Positions 1 to 10,825 are shown, counted from the first letter of the stretch. The stretch is DNA of 39,480 nucleotides from Gnetum montanum (GCA_015680685.1 MNCI01011920.1:2903-42382), one strand, 5' to 3'. Program-made: numbers and translations. The notes: generated by a model from the sequence alone, not told the origin.

Positions 1-655
1 AATGTTGAAAGTTAGGAGGAGTATAAGGTGCATAAGGTGGTGGTTGTGTTGGAGGCATGGGTTGATAGTATTGAGGAGAATGGTACTATGGTGAGATAGA
101 GTACATTGGCCCAGTTGGAGAAACAGGATGTCGAACAAGATAAACATTTGGATTCGGATGATATGAAGGGTGTCTCTAGTCTAGTGGTGATCTCCCCCAC
201 AACTAGAATTGTTGCCACTATGATCGAACACAGTATCTCTGTACAAAATCTGGATGTAATGTATTTTCCCAATGTTCATGTAAGTGTAACAAAATTGGGC
301 ATTGGCCCTTGGGGTGATCATATAGGCATATATCACATTCATACGTATGATTGGCAGTTGAGCACTTATTTTCCTTATCCCTTCTTTCTGATTGTCTAAT
401 GTTTTGTCCTGCTTCTTGGGTTGTCAAAACTCTATCTCCAATATTGTTGATAAATTCTCCACACTTTTGATATGTCCATTCCAACATCTTATTGATCTTT
501 GCCTCAACCTCTTCTAATGTTTGTTGTGTTGGCAAAGATGATGTTTCCACCTTGAAATTGGTTGATTTCTCCTTTTTATGATCCTGGACCTTTGTTAAGT
601 TGATATTTTGGTCTCCTTGATGTTTTTCAACACTCTCTCATCTAGCCATATCTCC
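1..655 (-). pseudogene. gag C-terminal fragment, Ty3/gypsy element
   Basis: The minus strand encodes a piece of retrotransposon gag downstream of the capsid region. A stretch of about 110 residues (218-550) ends in a zinc-knuckle-like pattern, C-x2-C-x3-H-x4-C, within the words YECDICLYDHPKGQC. Element A has the matching words CEIYQYDHPKGCC at about 4720-4765, in the same order after a helical stretch. The rest, toward position 1, is proline-rich, as in A. Reading can be followed upstream to about 655, where it changes abruptly into the repeat array that follows integrase. This may be the continuation of element B's interrupted gag or a third copy; no LTR separates it from its neighbour. Frames are broken, so it is not functional. 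Confidence 0.6.
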
Positions 656-962
656 TTCTTCTTTTGCTACTGTACATGCCAATTTAGCATCATAGTAGAC
701 GTGCCATGCCAGTTTATAGTCATAGCAAACTAACTATGCCAATTTTATGTCGTAGCAGACGATCATTGCTAGTTTAACATCATAGCGGATGCTACTTGTT
801 GTTGTCACTAGTTTATCATCGTAGAAGATGCTGCTGTAGCCATGCCAGTTTAACTTCGTAGCGGATGCTCGCTTGCCTATGCTAGTTTTACGTCATAGCA
901 GACAGTTGCCTATTGTTGTTGCCAGTTTAACATTGTAGTGGATGATGCTTGATGCTACCATG
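655..962 (-). repeat. Array of short TAAACT-type repeats after integrase
   Basis: About eight degenerate units follow each other, each reading on the plus strand like gccagtttaacgtcgtagcag (minus strand: ctgctacgacgttaaactgg). Spacing is 30-50 bases and irregular. The array starts directly at the end of integrase, as in elements C (27696-28093) and E (32690-33215). Its function is unknown. Confidence 0.7.
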
Positions 963-2030
963 CTTCAAATGTAGTATGACTTGAGGTACGAGTAATTCAT
1001 CAGGTTGGCAAACTCGTTGTTGTTCATGTCTACCAGCTTGAAGGCTTCATTCCTAAAGACTTTAGTGACCATGTAAGGGCCTTCCCAATTGGCTGAGAAT
1101 TTGCTCACATGCTCACAGACGGCCTTGAGGATGAGGTCTTTCTTTAGCACTGGTTGTTGATGTGGGTCTGCATGGTGCTTTTGCTACTGCTTGCTCTGGT
1201 AATGCTCTATGTGACTAAGTGTTTGCGTGCACTCCTCCTCTATTGAGTTGAGGTCGATGATCTGCGACTCATTGTTCTAGGCTTCACTCATGATGTCAAA
1301 TAGCATCATCCAAAGTGAAGGTACCTGCAACTCAAGAGGCAACATAATTTCAGATCCATAAACAAGGCTGTAAGGAGTATTACTTGTCATGGTTTTGCAC
1401 GTCGTCCTGTAGGCCCATAGAACGTAGAGGATTTGCTTGTGCCACCACCTCTTACTATTGTTTAGCATCTGCCTCAGCAAGTTGATGATGGACTTATTTG
1501 TAGCCTTCGCCTGTCTATTCGCCTACAGATAATAGGGAGAGGAGAATGATTGCATGATGCCTAGGCTGCTATAGAAGGTTCGAGTTTCTGTACTGCTGAA
1601 TTGTGTCCCATTGTCGGTTACAATAGTCATTGGAAGCCCAAATCTCATTACGATGTTGTCCAGGATGAAGTGGTAGATTTACTGAGACGTCATCTTCCTC
1701 AGGGGGATAGCTTCCATCCACTTAGTAAAATACTCAGTGACGGTGATAATAAAACTATGCCCTGAGGAGGACTTAGACATGATGGGTCCTATGAGGTCTA
1801 GCCCCATCTTTGGAAAGGCCATGTGATCTATGTTGGCTGCACATTCGTGGGTGCTACGTGTATGAGATTTGCGTATCTCTGGCATGTGTCACATGTCTTA
1901 ACTTTTGATAGGCAGTCATGCTTCATGTGGGGCCAGTAGTACCCTAGGCGTCTAATTTTTACAACCATGGCCGTAGGTGCTATGTGTCCACCACATAGTC
2001 CTTCATGCACTTCATTAACTACCTTCTGCG
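963..2030 (-). pseudogene. Integrase remnant (element A or nested copy)
   Basis: Minus-strand fragments cover the whole integrase. The N-terminal zinc region (1828-2010) has H-x3-H spacing followed by the CDTC pair. The catalytic core begins with GLDLIGPI and TEYFTKWMEA (about 1700-1840). The region around 1277-1480 has WHKQILYVLWAYRTT and TPYSLVYGSE. The C-terminal GPY/F-like part has SANWEGPYMVTKVF (about 1030-1110). Integrase inserts element cDNA into the genome in the nucleus. This copy is split by stops and frameshifts, so it is dead. It is closely related to the integrases of C and E. Confidence 0.85.
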
Positions 2031-2848
2031 CCTGCTACCCACCCACGCATGCCAACAATATCCCATTGTAGGAACATCGACATAGGGCATCATTTCCCAT
2101 GAGCACCTATTGGTGGGCACGCTTACACATTACTTCTCTCTGAGCAGATGTCAATCCACCTGGGGGTTCGTCGTGTTGTAGGTAGGATTTAATGTTGGTG
2201 TATCACTCTTGGGTAACGAAGGCCATGTGTCCCACCTAAGTGATAGGCTTAGTGCATTTGACAATCAAAGTTGGCAGACTTACAAAGGAATGTGATGGAA
2301 TGTTTAGGGCTAGGGTAGCTAGGGCATCTACTATGGTGTTCTCGTTGCGCGGCACGTGTTGTACATCTGTGGTTGCAAATTGCATAAGCAAGATTTTTGC
2401 TAGGTCGCAATAGGGTTGCAGGTGCGTAGCTTTGCAGGCGTAGACCTTGATGATTTGATTCATAACTAGTTGTGAATCACCATGGATTGCTAGGTGTTGT
2501 ATGCACAGTGCTTAGGTAGTTGAGAGGCCTTTGAGTAGCCCCTCATATTCTGCCACATTATTGGTGAAGGGGAACGTGAAACGATAAGCAGACATGTGCA
2601 TTTCCCCAGAGGGGAACGTGATGATGGCAGCTGCTCTACCTCCTTGTGTAGTTGAGGCATCATCAAAATGTAAAGTAGCTTCAAGATGTCATGAGACGAT
2701 GTTGATATTGCTAACGTGTTCACCTGGGAATTTGAGATCTATGGTTGCCTGGTCGTCGACAGGCGAGGCTGTGAGTTGGGTCACTATGGCTTGACCCTTC
2801 ATCGATGATTGACTTACATAGTGTAGGTCGAACTCCACACTTATTAGG
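2030..2848 (-). pseudogene. Archaeal-like RNase H remnant and pol linker
   Basis: On the minus strand, 2490-2670 has the signature of the second RNase H of Tat elements: FDDASTTQGGRAAA, then NNVAEYEGLLKGL. It is followed by HGDSQLVMNQI and by RNENTIVDALATLAL (2236-2463). Just upstream (2790-2840) lies the very end of the first RNase H, with FDLHYVSQSSMKGQA, matching element C. At about 2848 homology stops: the RT domain and nearly all of the first RNase H are missing. A TAG interrupts the frame near 2516. The domain would have degraded RNA in the RNA-DNA hybrid. Confidence 0.8.
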
Positions 2849-2867
2849 TGATGAACTTACAAGGTGG

Positions 2868-2897
2868 ATCACACACACACACACACATACACAAAAT
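2868..2897. repeat. (CA)n microsatellite
   Basis: A run of CA dinucleotides with one interruption (cacatacaca). It sits at the edge of the larger A-rich repeat tract. Confidence 0.9.
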
Positions 2898-2934
2898 GGA
2901 AAAGTATAACGATGTTGTAAAACAAAAACAAGAA

Positions 2935-3232
2935 AAGTTAAAGAAATTTTTAAAACAAAAATTGTAAAACAAAAACTTGTAAAACAAAATGTGTTAAACA
3001 AAAACATGTAAAAAAAATGTGTAAAAAAAAACTTGTAAAACAAAAACATGTAAGAAAAAATGTGTTAAACAAAAACTTTGTAAAAAAAAACATGTAAAAA
3101 AAAAATGTGTAAAACAAAAACATGTAAAACAAAAACAAGTAAAACAAAAATGGGTAAAACAAAAACATGTAAAACAAAAATATGTTAAACAAAAATGTGT
3201 AAAACAAAAACATGTAAAACAAAAAACTAAAA
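2935..3232. repeat. A-rich minisatellite, unit about 15 bp
   Basis: About twenty imperfect copies of TGTAAAACAAAAACA in direct repeat. It lies exactly where element A should encode RT and the first RNase H: protease-side homology ends at about 3240 and RNase H homology starts at about 2848. The phenylalanine- and cysteine-rich open frames across it are products of the repeat, not genes. Confidence 0.9.
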
Positions 3233-3239
3233 AGAATTG

Positions 3240-4060
3240 AGGGCCTCCAAGTATCAGCATAGGTGGCCATCTCCCCCATGACTGAATTGTAAGGGAGAGA
3301 TTCGAAATAATGAACGTCTATTTGAATTTCGTAAAAGTGCCCAACTTCTTCCCATTGATGGTTTTAGGTTGAGAGGTGGAAGTTGGCGATGCTCATATTC
3401 TAAAGTGTCTATGCCTTCGTTGTTAGCATGAGTTTCCTCAGTTCATTCTATGCATATTAGTTTGCTCTTCCTAGTAGCTGTCAACCACTTGGTGTCTACT
3501 ATTGGTGTGGTTGCTACATACAGGCACCTCTGAATTTGTATTTCTTGGGCACACCACTCACATGGAAGCAATGTTGAACACTCTTCCATGTCATCACCTT
3601 CTGTTTCACTGTATGTGATGCATGGAACTTTCTTCTTCTTGATCTTCCCGTAAATATTTATCTTAGATATTTGCAAGGAAAGATCATAGATCCCTAGGTA
3701 CGCATCTACTGTACTTAGCCATGGCCTTCCCATTATAATTGGGAAGCCCCCTTCATTCTTAACCTCAATCACCAAGAGATTGCCTGGGTATGACCACCCA
3801 TACATAGTGGTGATGATGTCCTCCACCAATCCTAAGGGAATGGTGATGGACTGGTCAGCCAGCTCCAGTTGAATGTTACTCTTCTTAAGTTGGGGTAGGT
3901 TCCAGGCTTGATACGTTTCTCATGATATTAAATTGACTCTGGAACCTGAGTCAAGAAGAGCCTGATGTGGTGCATTCCTGGTGATTTGCAAATAAATTAA
4001 GGGGCTCCCAGGGTCAGATAGTTTCTTGGGAAGGTGGCCTACCTTGATTTAGTCGGTTAC
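3240..4060 (-). pseudogene. Aspartic protease region of element A
   Basis: The minus strand encodes a retropepsin-type protease, which cleaves the Gag-Pol polyprotein. The active site reads LLDSGSRVNLIS, with DSGS at 3942-3953. About 70 residues later comes the flap-side C-terminal signature IIMGRPWLS (about 3715-3740). The frame 3443-3829 stays open past the protease into a linker with a run of lysines. A degraded linker continues to 3240, where the minisatellite begins. Stops separate the active site from the C-terminal part. Gag lies upstream, so the gag-PR order is normal for Ty3/gypsy elements. Confidence 0.85.
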
Positions 4061-5200
4061 AGTATGTGTCAACATAACCGTATGCGTACAGTTCTTTTGG
4101 ACTGAAGGGTGCTCCGAAGTGTTAGATGGTTAAGGCATGTACATGTACTCAACCGCTTGTTGTTGCGAGAGTTTTTCTAGGCTTCTAGTTCTAAAGAAAT
4201 GTCTTTTCTTTGTACAGTTGTCAGAACCAACACTAGGTTAAATATTTACAGCTCTCGTAGCGTTACGTTGCTGCGATTGAGTAGGGAGTTCCCCTTGCAT
4301 TGTTGTTATAGGTTGAATGGGAACTACAGATGGAAGAGGTGCGGATGGAGTTGGAGAATGGGATGAATGTGAGATTTCTCCCGGAGGAGAAGGAGTCCTC
4401 CTAAAGTACTCCCAAACTTGGTAGTAACGTTGGGGAGTTGTGTGACTCATAGAGTCACCTGGAGAAATCGGCTGCTACACATAATAACCATAAGGATCGA
4501 GCTGCCGGTAAGGGTACTATTGTGTCAGCGGTGGCATCCCCCATGAATGTGGGTATTGCCACTACTGATGCTGTCCGATGGGCTATGGTGGAGTTCCACT
4601 TGGATAGTACGTTAGTGGTTGGTGGAACTGCCTTGGGTTACCTTGTGGATAAGATAATCTTTGAGGTGTTTGTCATTGGTTGAGTCTTGGATTTAGCGCA
4701 TACACCCCAAACTCTTGTAGATGTGAGATAATTGGGCAACATCCTTTAGGATGGTCATATTGGTAGATCTCACATCCACCATCATTGTCTGTGTTAGAGT
4801 CTACAACCTCATCAGAGATAGGAATTTTCCCCTTACCCTTGTTATGTGCAGGGCTTGAATTTCTCCGCTTTGTCTTACCTTTGTCACTACTTCATTCCTC
4901 CTTAGACTCTTCTATGATTTTCAAGACTATTTCAATTCTCGATTCTAAGAAATCCCACATTTTGTCCACCTTGGCCAATACCTCGGTTGTTAATTCTTGG
5001 ATCGGCAAGATTTTCTGGTTCACCAACTCTTCAAGTGGTGACTCATCCTCCTCATCACAGAATTTCACTCCCTTCTTGCAAAAGGAGGGATCACGGTTGT
5101 ATTCTTCCGTACTTTCCCTCTTATGTAGTTCACCCTCTTCTTGTGCTACTTGTTCCAACAAACGTTGTACTTAATGGGCTCTAAGTTGTGATAGTCTCCC
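4060..5200 (-). pseudogene. gag C-terminal region and gag-protease linker, element A
   Basis: The 4892-5161 part is acidic and probably helical (EEDESPLEELVNQ, then a run with heptad-like leucine and isoleucine spacing). It is followed at about 4720-4765 by CEIYQYDHPKGCC, the counterpart of the zinc-knuckle-like motif at 218-550. The second cysteine is replaced by tyrosine here. Further on (4238-4690) the sequence is rich in Pro, Gln and Tyr. Several TAG/TAA codons break the frame. It lies between the capsid domain and protease, as expected for nucleocapsid plus spacer. Confidence 0.65.
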
Positions 5201-5990
5201 TTGGGCATAAGTCCCAAGGGTTCTTCTCGGTTCATGCCTTAGCCCATCCACGATGTGGCGAAGTTGATCCCGCTAAGTGTACCCATGGCCTGGGCAACAA
5301 TGTAACAATGTATAGTAACGGGCCATGGTAGCATCCAAGGGTTCATAAGTACCTTGTTTCCAACCTTGGATCTGCTTATGCAAATTAGACACTCTGGAGT
5401 ACGTCTGATATTTATCGTTGAAGAGTTCAAGCATCGTACTCCACCTACTCATGGTTTCTGGTTCTAAGGACTGGTACCAACTCTCTACTTCTTTAGTGAG
5501 TGTCCTTAGGAACAACTTAAGATTTTTCCACTCATTTTCTATATTTTGCAAGGTACAGGCATCATGGAATGCTTGTAAATGATGCTGCGGATCAGCATTG
5601 TATCCCTCTTCAAAATGTGGGATATTATTCATATCTAAACACTTGATCCGACTATCCTTTTGGTGCCTTATTGGAATCCTAACAGCCTTTGTGATGTTAA
5701 GCATACTTCGGGTTGCGAGTATGGCCTCGTCATGATCATCTCTTTCATGACACTTGTGATGTCTACGTGGTTCCCTACTCTCCCTATGTCCTTGCCCTTG
5801 TCCTCTCTCTCGACTTTCCCATCGAGGTCTCTCATCTTTCTTACCTTTATCCTTACCGTTATGTTTGCGATCACTATGCCTAGATGTGGAAGGAGAGGGT
5901 GAGTGGTGAGATGAAGGAGAAGAAGAAGGGGAGCCATTACCATGGCGATGTTTCTTACCTTCTCTTCGGCTGCTTCAGCCTCGATCATTA
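5200..5990 (-). pseudogene. gag capsid domain, element A
   Basis: The minus-strand frame 5273-5704 matches the plant retrotransposon gag (capsid) family: VESWYQSLEPETM, then W-x2-M-x2-LFNDKYQTY and QGTYEPLDATMARYY. This structural protein packages the RNA into the cytoplasmic particle. Upstream (5700-5990) is a serine-, arginine- and lysine-rich stretch. Element B's gag at 8930-9230 has the same words (VFNEKYQTY, ALERYYALL), which helped define the domain. Confidence 0.85.
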
Positions 5991-6583
5991 TAACGATCTA
6001 AGTGCCCGTCCTTAGTATGAGTTGTTGTTCCTTTCGTGAACAGTTAGCGTTCACGGGGATTAGAACCAGTGTTATGTATTGTTGAGCATAGCTTCTGATG
6101 CCTTCCCTTCTCACCATCGTTAGGACTAGGAACATCATTTGCTAAAGAACCCATTATAAGGGGTTCCTCATCTCCTATTTCACTAAGGACATGCGGGGCT
6201 TTGCCCTTTAGTAGTGTATGTTGACTCTCCTGCCTTAAGTCCCTCATACATTGTGCATTTGTGGGATGATAATCCCTCATCTCAAAGTCTTCAGCAACGT
6301 ATTCAGCAAATAGTTCTTGCATGCTAATCTGTGCCAAGGCACGGAAGAGCATTTTAGGGACTGATCAATCTAGGGGTAACACAATGTTACCTTGCAAATC
6401 TCTCCATCGTAGCTATTCATCTTGATGGAGGATAAAGGTAAAGTTTGAAATATACTCATCGGGATGAGTATAGACTATCTTGTATTGTTTAGAACTTGGT
6501 TGATTTTGGTTATGTGTTTTATGTTGCCGACTGTCTCTAGTATTAGTCCTAGGTGGTGAATTACTTTTGTGAGAAGAAGTCAT
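5990..6583 (-). pseudogene. gag N-terminal region, element A
   Basis: The likely gag start is the ATG at 6583 (minus), followed by MTSSHKSNSPPRT. It sits about 125 bases after the primer binding site. The reading frame can be followed through 6044-6352 (ISMQELFAEYVAEDFEMRDY) with only a few in-frame stops and continues into the Ser/Arg-rich stretch before the capsid domain. I recognise no domain here beyond its position. Confidence 0.6.
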
Positions 6584-6707
6584 TTTTATCGGTGTGCTAT
6601 TTCACCGTTATATAATTCTTGTTTAATTAATTAACCTGAAGGTTCATTTAGGCTCCCAAAAATGTGATTGATATCCTTTATGTTCTATTCGGCGCACAAA
6701 CACTTAG

Positions 6708-6724
6708 TCCCCAACAACGGTGCC
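6708..6724 (-). other. Primer binding site, element A
   Basis: The minus strand reads GGCACCGTTGTTGGGGA, close to the GGCGCCGTTGCCGGGGA that pairs with the 3' end of plant tRNA-Asp. It lies two bases inside the LTR end (ctcatca), the usual place for priming minus-strand cDNA. Confidence 0.8.
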
Positions 6725-6854
6725 TATGATGAGTGGCAAGATACCCCTACACTCAACCATACGAATATGAGCATTTTCACGCGTGATCCAGTCGAACTTT
6801 GCAAACTGAGTGCCTACACACCCCATGGAACACTTAGGGTTAATTATTTTTTGT

Positions 6855-8137
6855 TGTATCGCCCGAAATCGTCGGTCCCCAGCTAGAAGGAAAAACAGAG
6901 ACCGCGGGATCGCAGGACGAGCATAGATGACCCTACCTTCACTCGAGGACGTGCTGGAATGCATGAAGGTAGGGTACCTTGGGTGGTCCGCACGCAGATC
7001 AGACACGGATTTCCCCAAGTGCCACCGAAGTGTTATACGCTGGGTTATGTGTAAACGGAGCATAAACAATGAAACACATGTAGGCAGAGCGTAGGTGTAA
7101 AGGGGCGTAAACAGGGTCGGGCGTAAAGAGCGTAAACAAATAGAGGCCCAGCGTAAGCGTATACAGGTGTGAACAGCATGAATAGCATAAACAAGCGTAA
7201 AGAGCGTAAGAAAATGTAAACAGCGTGAGCAGTGCAGGTGTATACGGGCGCAAATAGAGCGTGAACGTAAATAGGCGTAAATGAAGCGTGGGTCAAATTA
7301 ACGTAAAACTGTAAAAGAACTTGCAACAAACGTAAACAGTGGATTACAGAGTCAAAATGTTGTGCACCGGTCTAACGCAGTCATGTAGGGATACAAGGTG
7401 GACGTAAAGCCCCGGTGGATGCAGGGATGTAGCTGGTTGGCACGGTAGACGGAGCACGGATTGTGCTCAGCATACAGAACTTCCAGCGTAAGCGTAAGCG
7501 TGAAGGGGTTTCTGGGCTCTTGTTTGCAGCGTAATTGCTCTGGGTCTGCTCTGGTAAATTTTTTCTGACCTCGAATTTACGGAAAACTGGGCTATTTATA
7601 GGGGTAGGGTTATCGGGAAAATCAGACTAGGAGACATGTGGCGTATAGACCGGGCGTTTACAATTTAGAAACATGGTATATGCTGGGCGTATACGCTACA
7701 ACAGGCCGAGCGTATACGCTGGGCGTATACGCTGGGCGTGGACTTGGATGGATGCTGGCGTATACGCTGGGGCATGTACGCTAATGGATGCTGGACGTCG
7801 ACTTGCTTCAATTCTTGCTCCTGTTGCACCTGCTGAGCGTGCGTGTGAGGCGTGTATGCTGAGCATCGGGCGTAGACGCTGGGTGTAGATGCCAGGCGTA
7901 GACGCTGGGCATAGACGTTGGGCGTAGACGCCGACGCAACACTTGGTTTAAAACTAGGCGTATACGCTGGGTGTAGACGCTGGGCGTATACGCTGGCACA
8001 ACACTTAGTAAAAACCAGGTGTTTCAATTCTCAAAATTTCCCTGTGTAACTTCAAATGTAGCCAAAGTCATCTGTGGGTCACGGGGATCTGCTTCTTGTC
8101 AGACAAATGCTAAACTCAAAATTTTTGTGGTGTTTCA
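6855..8137 (-). mobile_element. Solo LTR of the element C family, inverted
   Basis: This 1283-bp segment is the reverse complement of C's LTR from end to end. It starts tgtatcgccc (minus: ...GGGCGATACA) and ends gtggtgtttca (minus: TGAAACACCAC...). No internal domain is attached. The flanks tttgt and gttgt match at four of five bases, fitting a target-site duplication. B's LTR shows the uninterrupted site near 9735 (gttgtctttcc). The LTR carries at least six exact copies of GCGTATACGC (7687-7995) and a TATA box (ctatttatag, about 7592-7601). Such a structure usually arises by recombination between the two LTRs of a full element. Confidence 0.9.
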
Positions 8138-8778
8138 GTTGTCTTCCCAGACTTACTTGTAGTTGTCACGGTGTATGGTTAAGCAAGTCTAAGGTATATG
8201 ATTTTTATGGTCTTTTATGTTTTATATCTTCTGTGCTATGAGGGAAGGGTTGGCATCAGCATCTGTTCCCACTTACCGTACACACCCTGAACCTATGCAA
8301 CCGTGGTTACCAAACGCTAATCGTTACTGGGATCCCACGTGTAACGCACATGCTCGAAGTGGTCATACTGAGGCACTTAACTAACCTAAGCGTGATGAGC
8401 ATCTATTCCTTGACTATCTGTACACATCTGTAAATGCTCATAATCAAGTCGTACTCATTCCGTGCTATTGTAGGTAATAAATAACATGTAATCAAATCCT
8501 ATTTCATGCACTACAAGGTTTATCCACAAAGCTCATCTTTATTGCCATACACAACTTGCGTTCAGGTACAATGTTGCTCAAATAAAGATCTATTCACTTG
8601 GGGACTCCTACTGCGGGCACATGGAAAATATTCTATCTCTGGAGTGATCAATCTTCCAGAGTTTCCCTACTTTTAGCCTAGGATGATGAAATAAGGGGAA
8701 GCTGCCTCTTATTTATAGATATGACAGCGGACCACGATATTGCATACATGATATCATGAGGGATGCGATATCGCGATG

Positions 8779-8794
8779 GCCGTGATATCACGGC
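8779..8794. promoter_or_regulatory. 16-bp perfect palindrome in LTR A
   Basis: gccgtgatatcacggc equals its own reverse complement. Within 30 bases are two more perfect palindromes, catgatatcatg (8747-8758) and gcgatatcgc (8765-8774). All lie near the U3 start of the LTR, upstream of its TATA box. Confidence 0.8.
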
Positions 8795-8817
8795 TCATGC
8801 GATATCGTGTCCCATCA

Positions 8818-9460
8818 ATAAGCCTTTCCTCAGAAAACCCATGCCTGGACAGTTATTTAATAGTGCATAATATCTTTCTAAGGCCATGTTTAAGGGTTCA
8901 TGTTGTGCTTGTTTCCATCATCGGATTTGTTTCCTCACGGTTGACACTCTTGCGTAGGTTTGATATTTTTCATTAAAGACTTCTACCATTGTTGACCAAC
9001 ATCGTATTGAATTTGGTTTTAATGATCTATACCATACTTTTGCTTGGTCAACGAGTGTCACAGGAAAGAGCTTAAGTTTTTGCCAACCATTATCAATGTT
9101 GTTCCATGTGTAGGCATCATATAAGGTTTGTAAATGTTGATGCAGATCTAAGTCATAGCCTCCTGAAAATTTAGGAAAGTTATTTAAATCGAGCCTAGGT
9201 AGACGACTCTCTTTATGATGCCTACGTGAGATTCGAACAGCCTCCTATATTTGCATTAAGCTTGTAGTGGCCAGTAGGGGTTCATCATCATCAAGTAAGG
9301 TATGCTTTCATGTTTTGGGATGACGTTGTTTTTGTTCATGTTTATAAGAAACCTCCACTTTGGGTTGTGTACTTCAATCTTCATCGTCATATAGTTCATT
9401 GGTTCTCCTATGAACTTCCTCACTAAGTGTGGCATTATTGTGATCTTGTAGGAGAGGCAT
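8818..9460 (-). pseudogene. gag of element B, interrupted by element A
   Basis: A minus-strand gag starts near the ATG at 9460 (MPLLQDHNNATLSEEV) and runs to 8818, where it ends abruptly at the LTR of A. The capsid words match A's gag: VWYRSLKPN, VFNEKYQTYARV, ALERYYALLNNCPGMGF. Stops and frame changes are present. The break at the outer base of A's LTR is what a nested insertion of A into B's gag predicts. The rest of B would lie beyond A, at or outside the left edge. Confidence 0.8.
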
Positions 9461-9582
9461 AGTTGTAAAGTTGTATGTGAATTTATGTGTGACTTTTTAT
9501 AATTATTTCTTTCTAAGAGATATATCGTTAAGTCCTATATAGCAACCTTGTATGATATAACTAATCTAGATAACTAGCACCG

Positions 9583-9599
9583 TCCCCGGCAATGGCGCC
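9583..9599 (-). other. Primer binding site, element B
   Basis: The minus strand reads GGCGCCATTGCCGGGGA, one base different from the tRNA-Asp-type GGCGCCGTTGCCGGGGA. It follows the LTR end with a two-base spacer. Confidence 0.85.
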
Positions 9600-9601
9600 T
9601 A

Positions 9602-10470
9602 TGATGAGTGATGAGATACCCCCTACACTCAACCATATGAATACGAGCGTTACACGCACGATCCGATCAAACTCCAAAGAAGGACTAGTTGTGGCATCTA
9701 GATCATTAGCCTTAGGTCGCAGTTCGTTGTCTTTCCACCTGAACTAGTATTAGCTTTGTCACATATGGTTTAGTCCAGAGTGAGGTGTATGCTGTGTTTC
9801 TAATCCTAACACTACTCTTGAAGGCAATGGGAAATGATAATGTTAACTAAACTAAGAGAGAAGGGTGAGAGAATCTAATCTAGCCTAAGTGCGATGAGCA
9901 TCCATTTCTTGACTATCCATACACATCTTGGACTTCGTGCATGACTACCATTGGGATTACCAAGCGCAAATCCTAGGTACGCTACTAGGTTACCAAGTAG
10001 TTACACTTAAATGCTCGTAATCAAGTCGTACTCATTTCATGTTACTAGGAGTTAAGGGTGAGAGAGAGTATTAACTAGGAAAGTAATAAATGATAATAAC
10101 AATTAAATAATTAATTAATTAAACAAAGTGAATGTTGCAATGATGAAGTAATCTTGATCTTTATTTCCGATCATGTGCATGTCCAAGTACATCACATTGG
10201 AATAAAGGATGCTGTACAATTACATTCACCACACTGAGGGCATACACTGGAAAATATTCTAACTCTGGAGGGATCAAACTGCCAGAGTCTAGCTACAATC
10301 TAAATCTCTAATTGTGAAATGAGGGAGAGCCACCTCTTATTTATAGACATTGTGATGGGCTGCAATATCACGTATGCAATATCGTAGAGAAGGATGAGAT
10401 ATTGAGTTTGGGCACGCGATATCGAGTTTGGGCACGCGATATCACAGTTGCCCCAAATGACGTCTCATCA
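9602..10470 (-). mobile_element. 5' LTR of element B
   Basis: An 869-bp LTR with perfect terminal inverted repeats (plus tgatgag at 9602, ctcatca ending 10470). The TATA region cctcttatttatag is at about 10334-10347, reading on the minus strand. Near the LTR start, 21-bp direct repeats contain cacgcgatatc (10410-10450), a degenerate form of the GATATC palindromes seen in LTR A. The flank at 10471 reads gttgt; the other flank is outside the window. Confidence 0.85.
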
Positions 10471-10825
10471 GTTGTGCTCACAAATTCTTAAGTACATCGA
10501 GGTATCATCTATCTTGAATCCACTCTAAAACAATTTGTGATTTTGGAACTCAAGGGTAGGGTCAGTTAATGCTTTCTATAGTGTCATTACAATCCTTACT
10601 ATTAATAGCTATATCTTGCATGATTGTAAGAAATTTAGAAATTTTTCTTTTAATAAAAAATTTTATAATTTCTTTTCCATCAAAGTTTTTAAAGCTTGTT
10701 TATTATTGGGATGTCTATGAAGATATATAGGTAACACAATATTTTACTAAAGCTTTGACAAACTATTTGTTTAAGGATATATAGTAACCATGATACATTA
10801 GAAAATTATTATATGATTAACAATG
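10471..10825. other. AT-rich flank, no gene seen
   Basis: Flanking DNA to the right of LTR B. I see no coding signal, repeat array or RNA gene. Confidence 0.6.

Larger units (their letters stand above)
6727..8817 (-). mobile_element. 5' LTR of element A, split by a solo LTR
   Basis: The LTR has perfect 7-bp ends at one side (plus-strand tgatgag at 6727) and a near match at the other (cccatca, ending 8817). Without the inserted solo LTR (6855-8137) it is about 800 bp. It aligns along its length with element B's LTR (9602-10470): both carry gatgagcatc, aatcaagtcgtactcatt, ggaaaatattctatctctgg and the TATA region cctcttatttatag (about 8705-8720). The minus-strand promoter would drive element A. 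The 3' partner LTR is not in the window. Confidence 0.85.

Noticed and set aside
2720-3279. Long minus-strand ORFs rich in Phe, Cys, Leu and Thr (up to 109 residues), resembling membrane proteins
   Set aside because: All are translations of the TGTTTTTGTTTTACA minisatellite; three frames give similar low-complexity proteins.
4785-5184. Plus-strand ORFs of 129 and 65 residues
   Set aside because: They are antisense shadows of the gag helical region of element A on the minus strand.
6999-7329. Tyr- and Leu-rich ORFs and others (7665-8027, 12985-13395, 29109-29628)
   Set aside because: They arise from GCGTATACGC and TTTACGC repeats (giving VYAQRIR-like peptides) in LTRs and differ in every copy.
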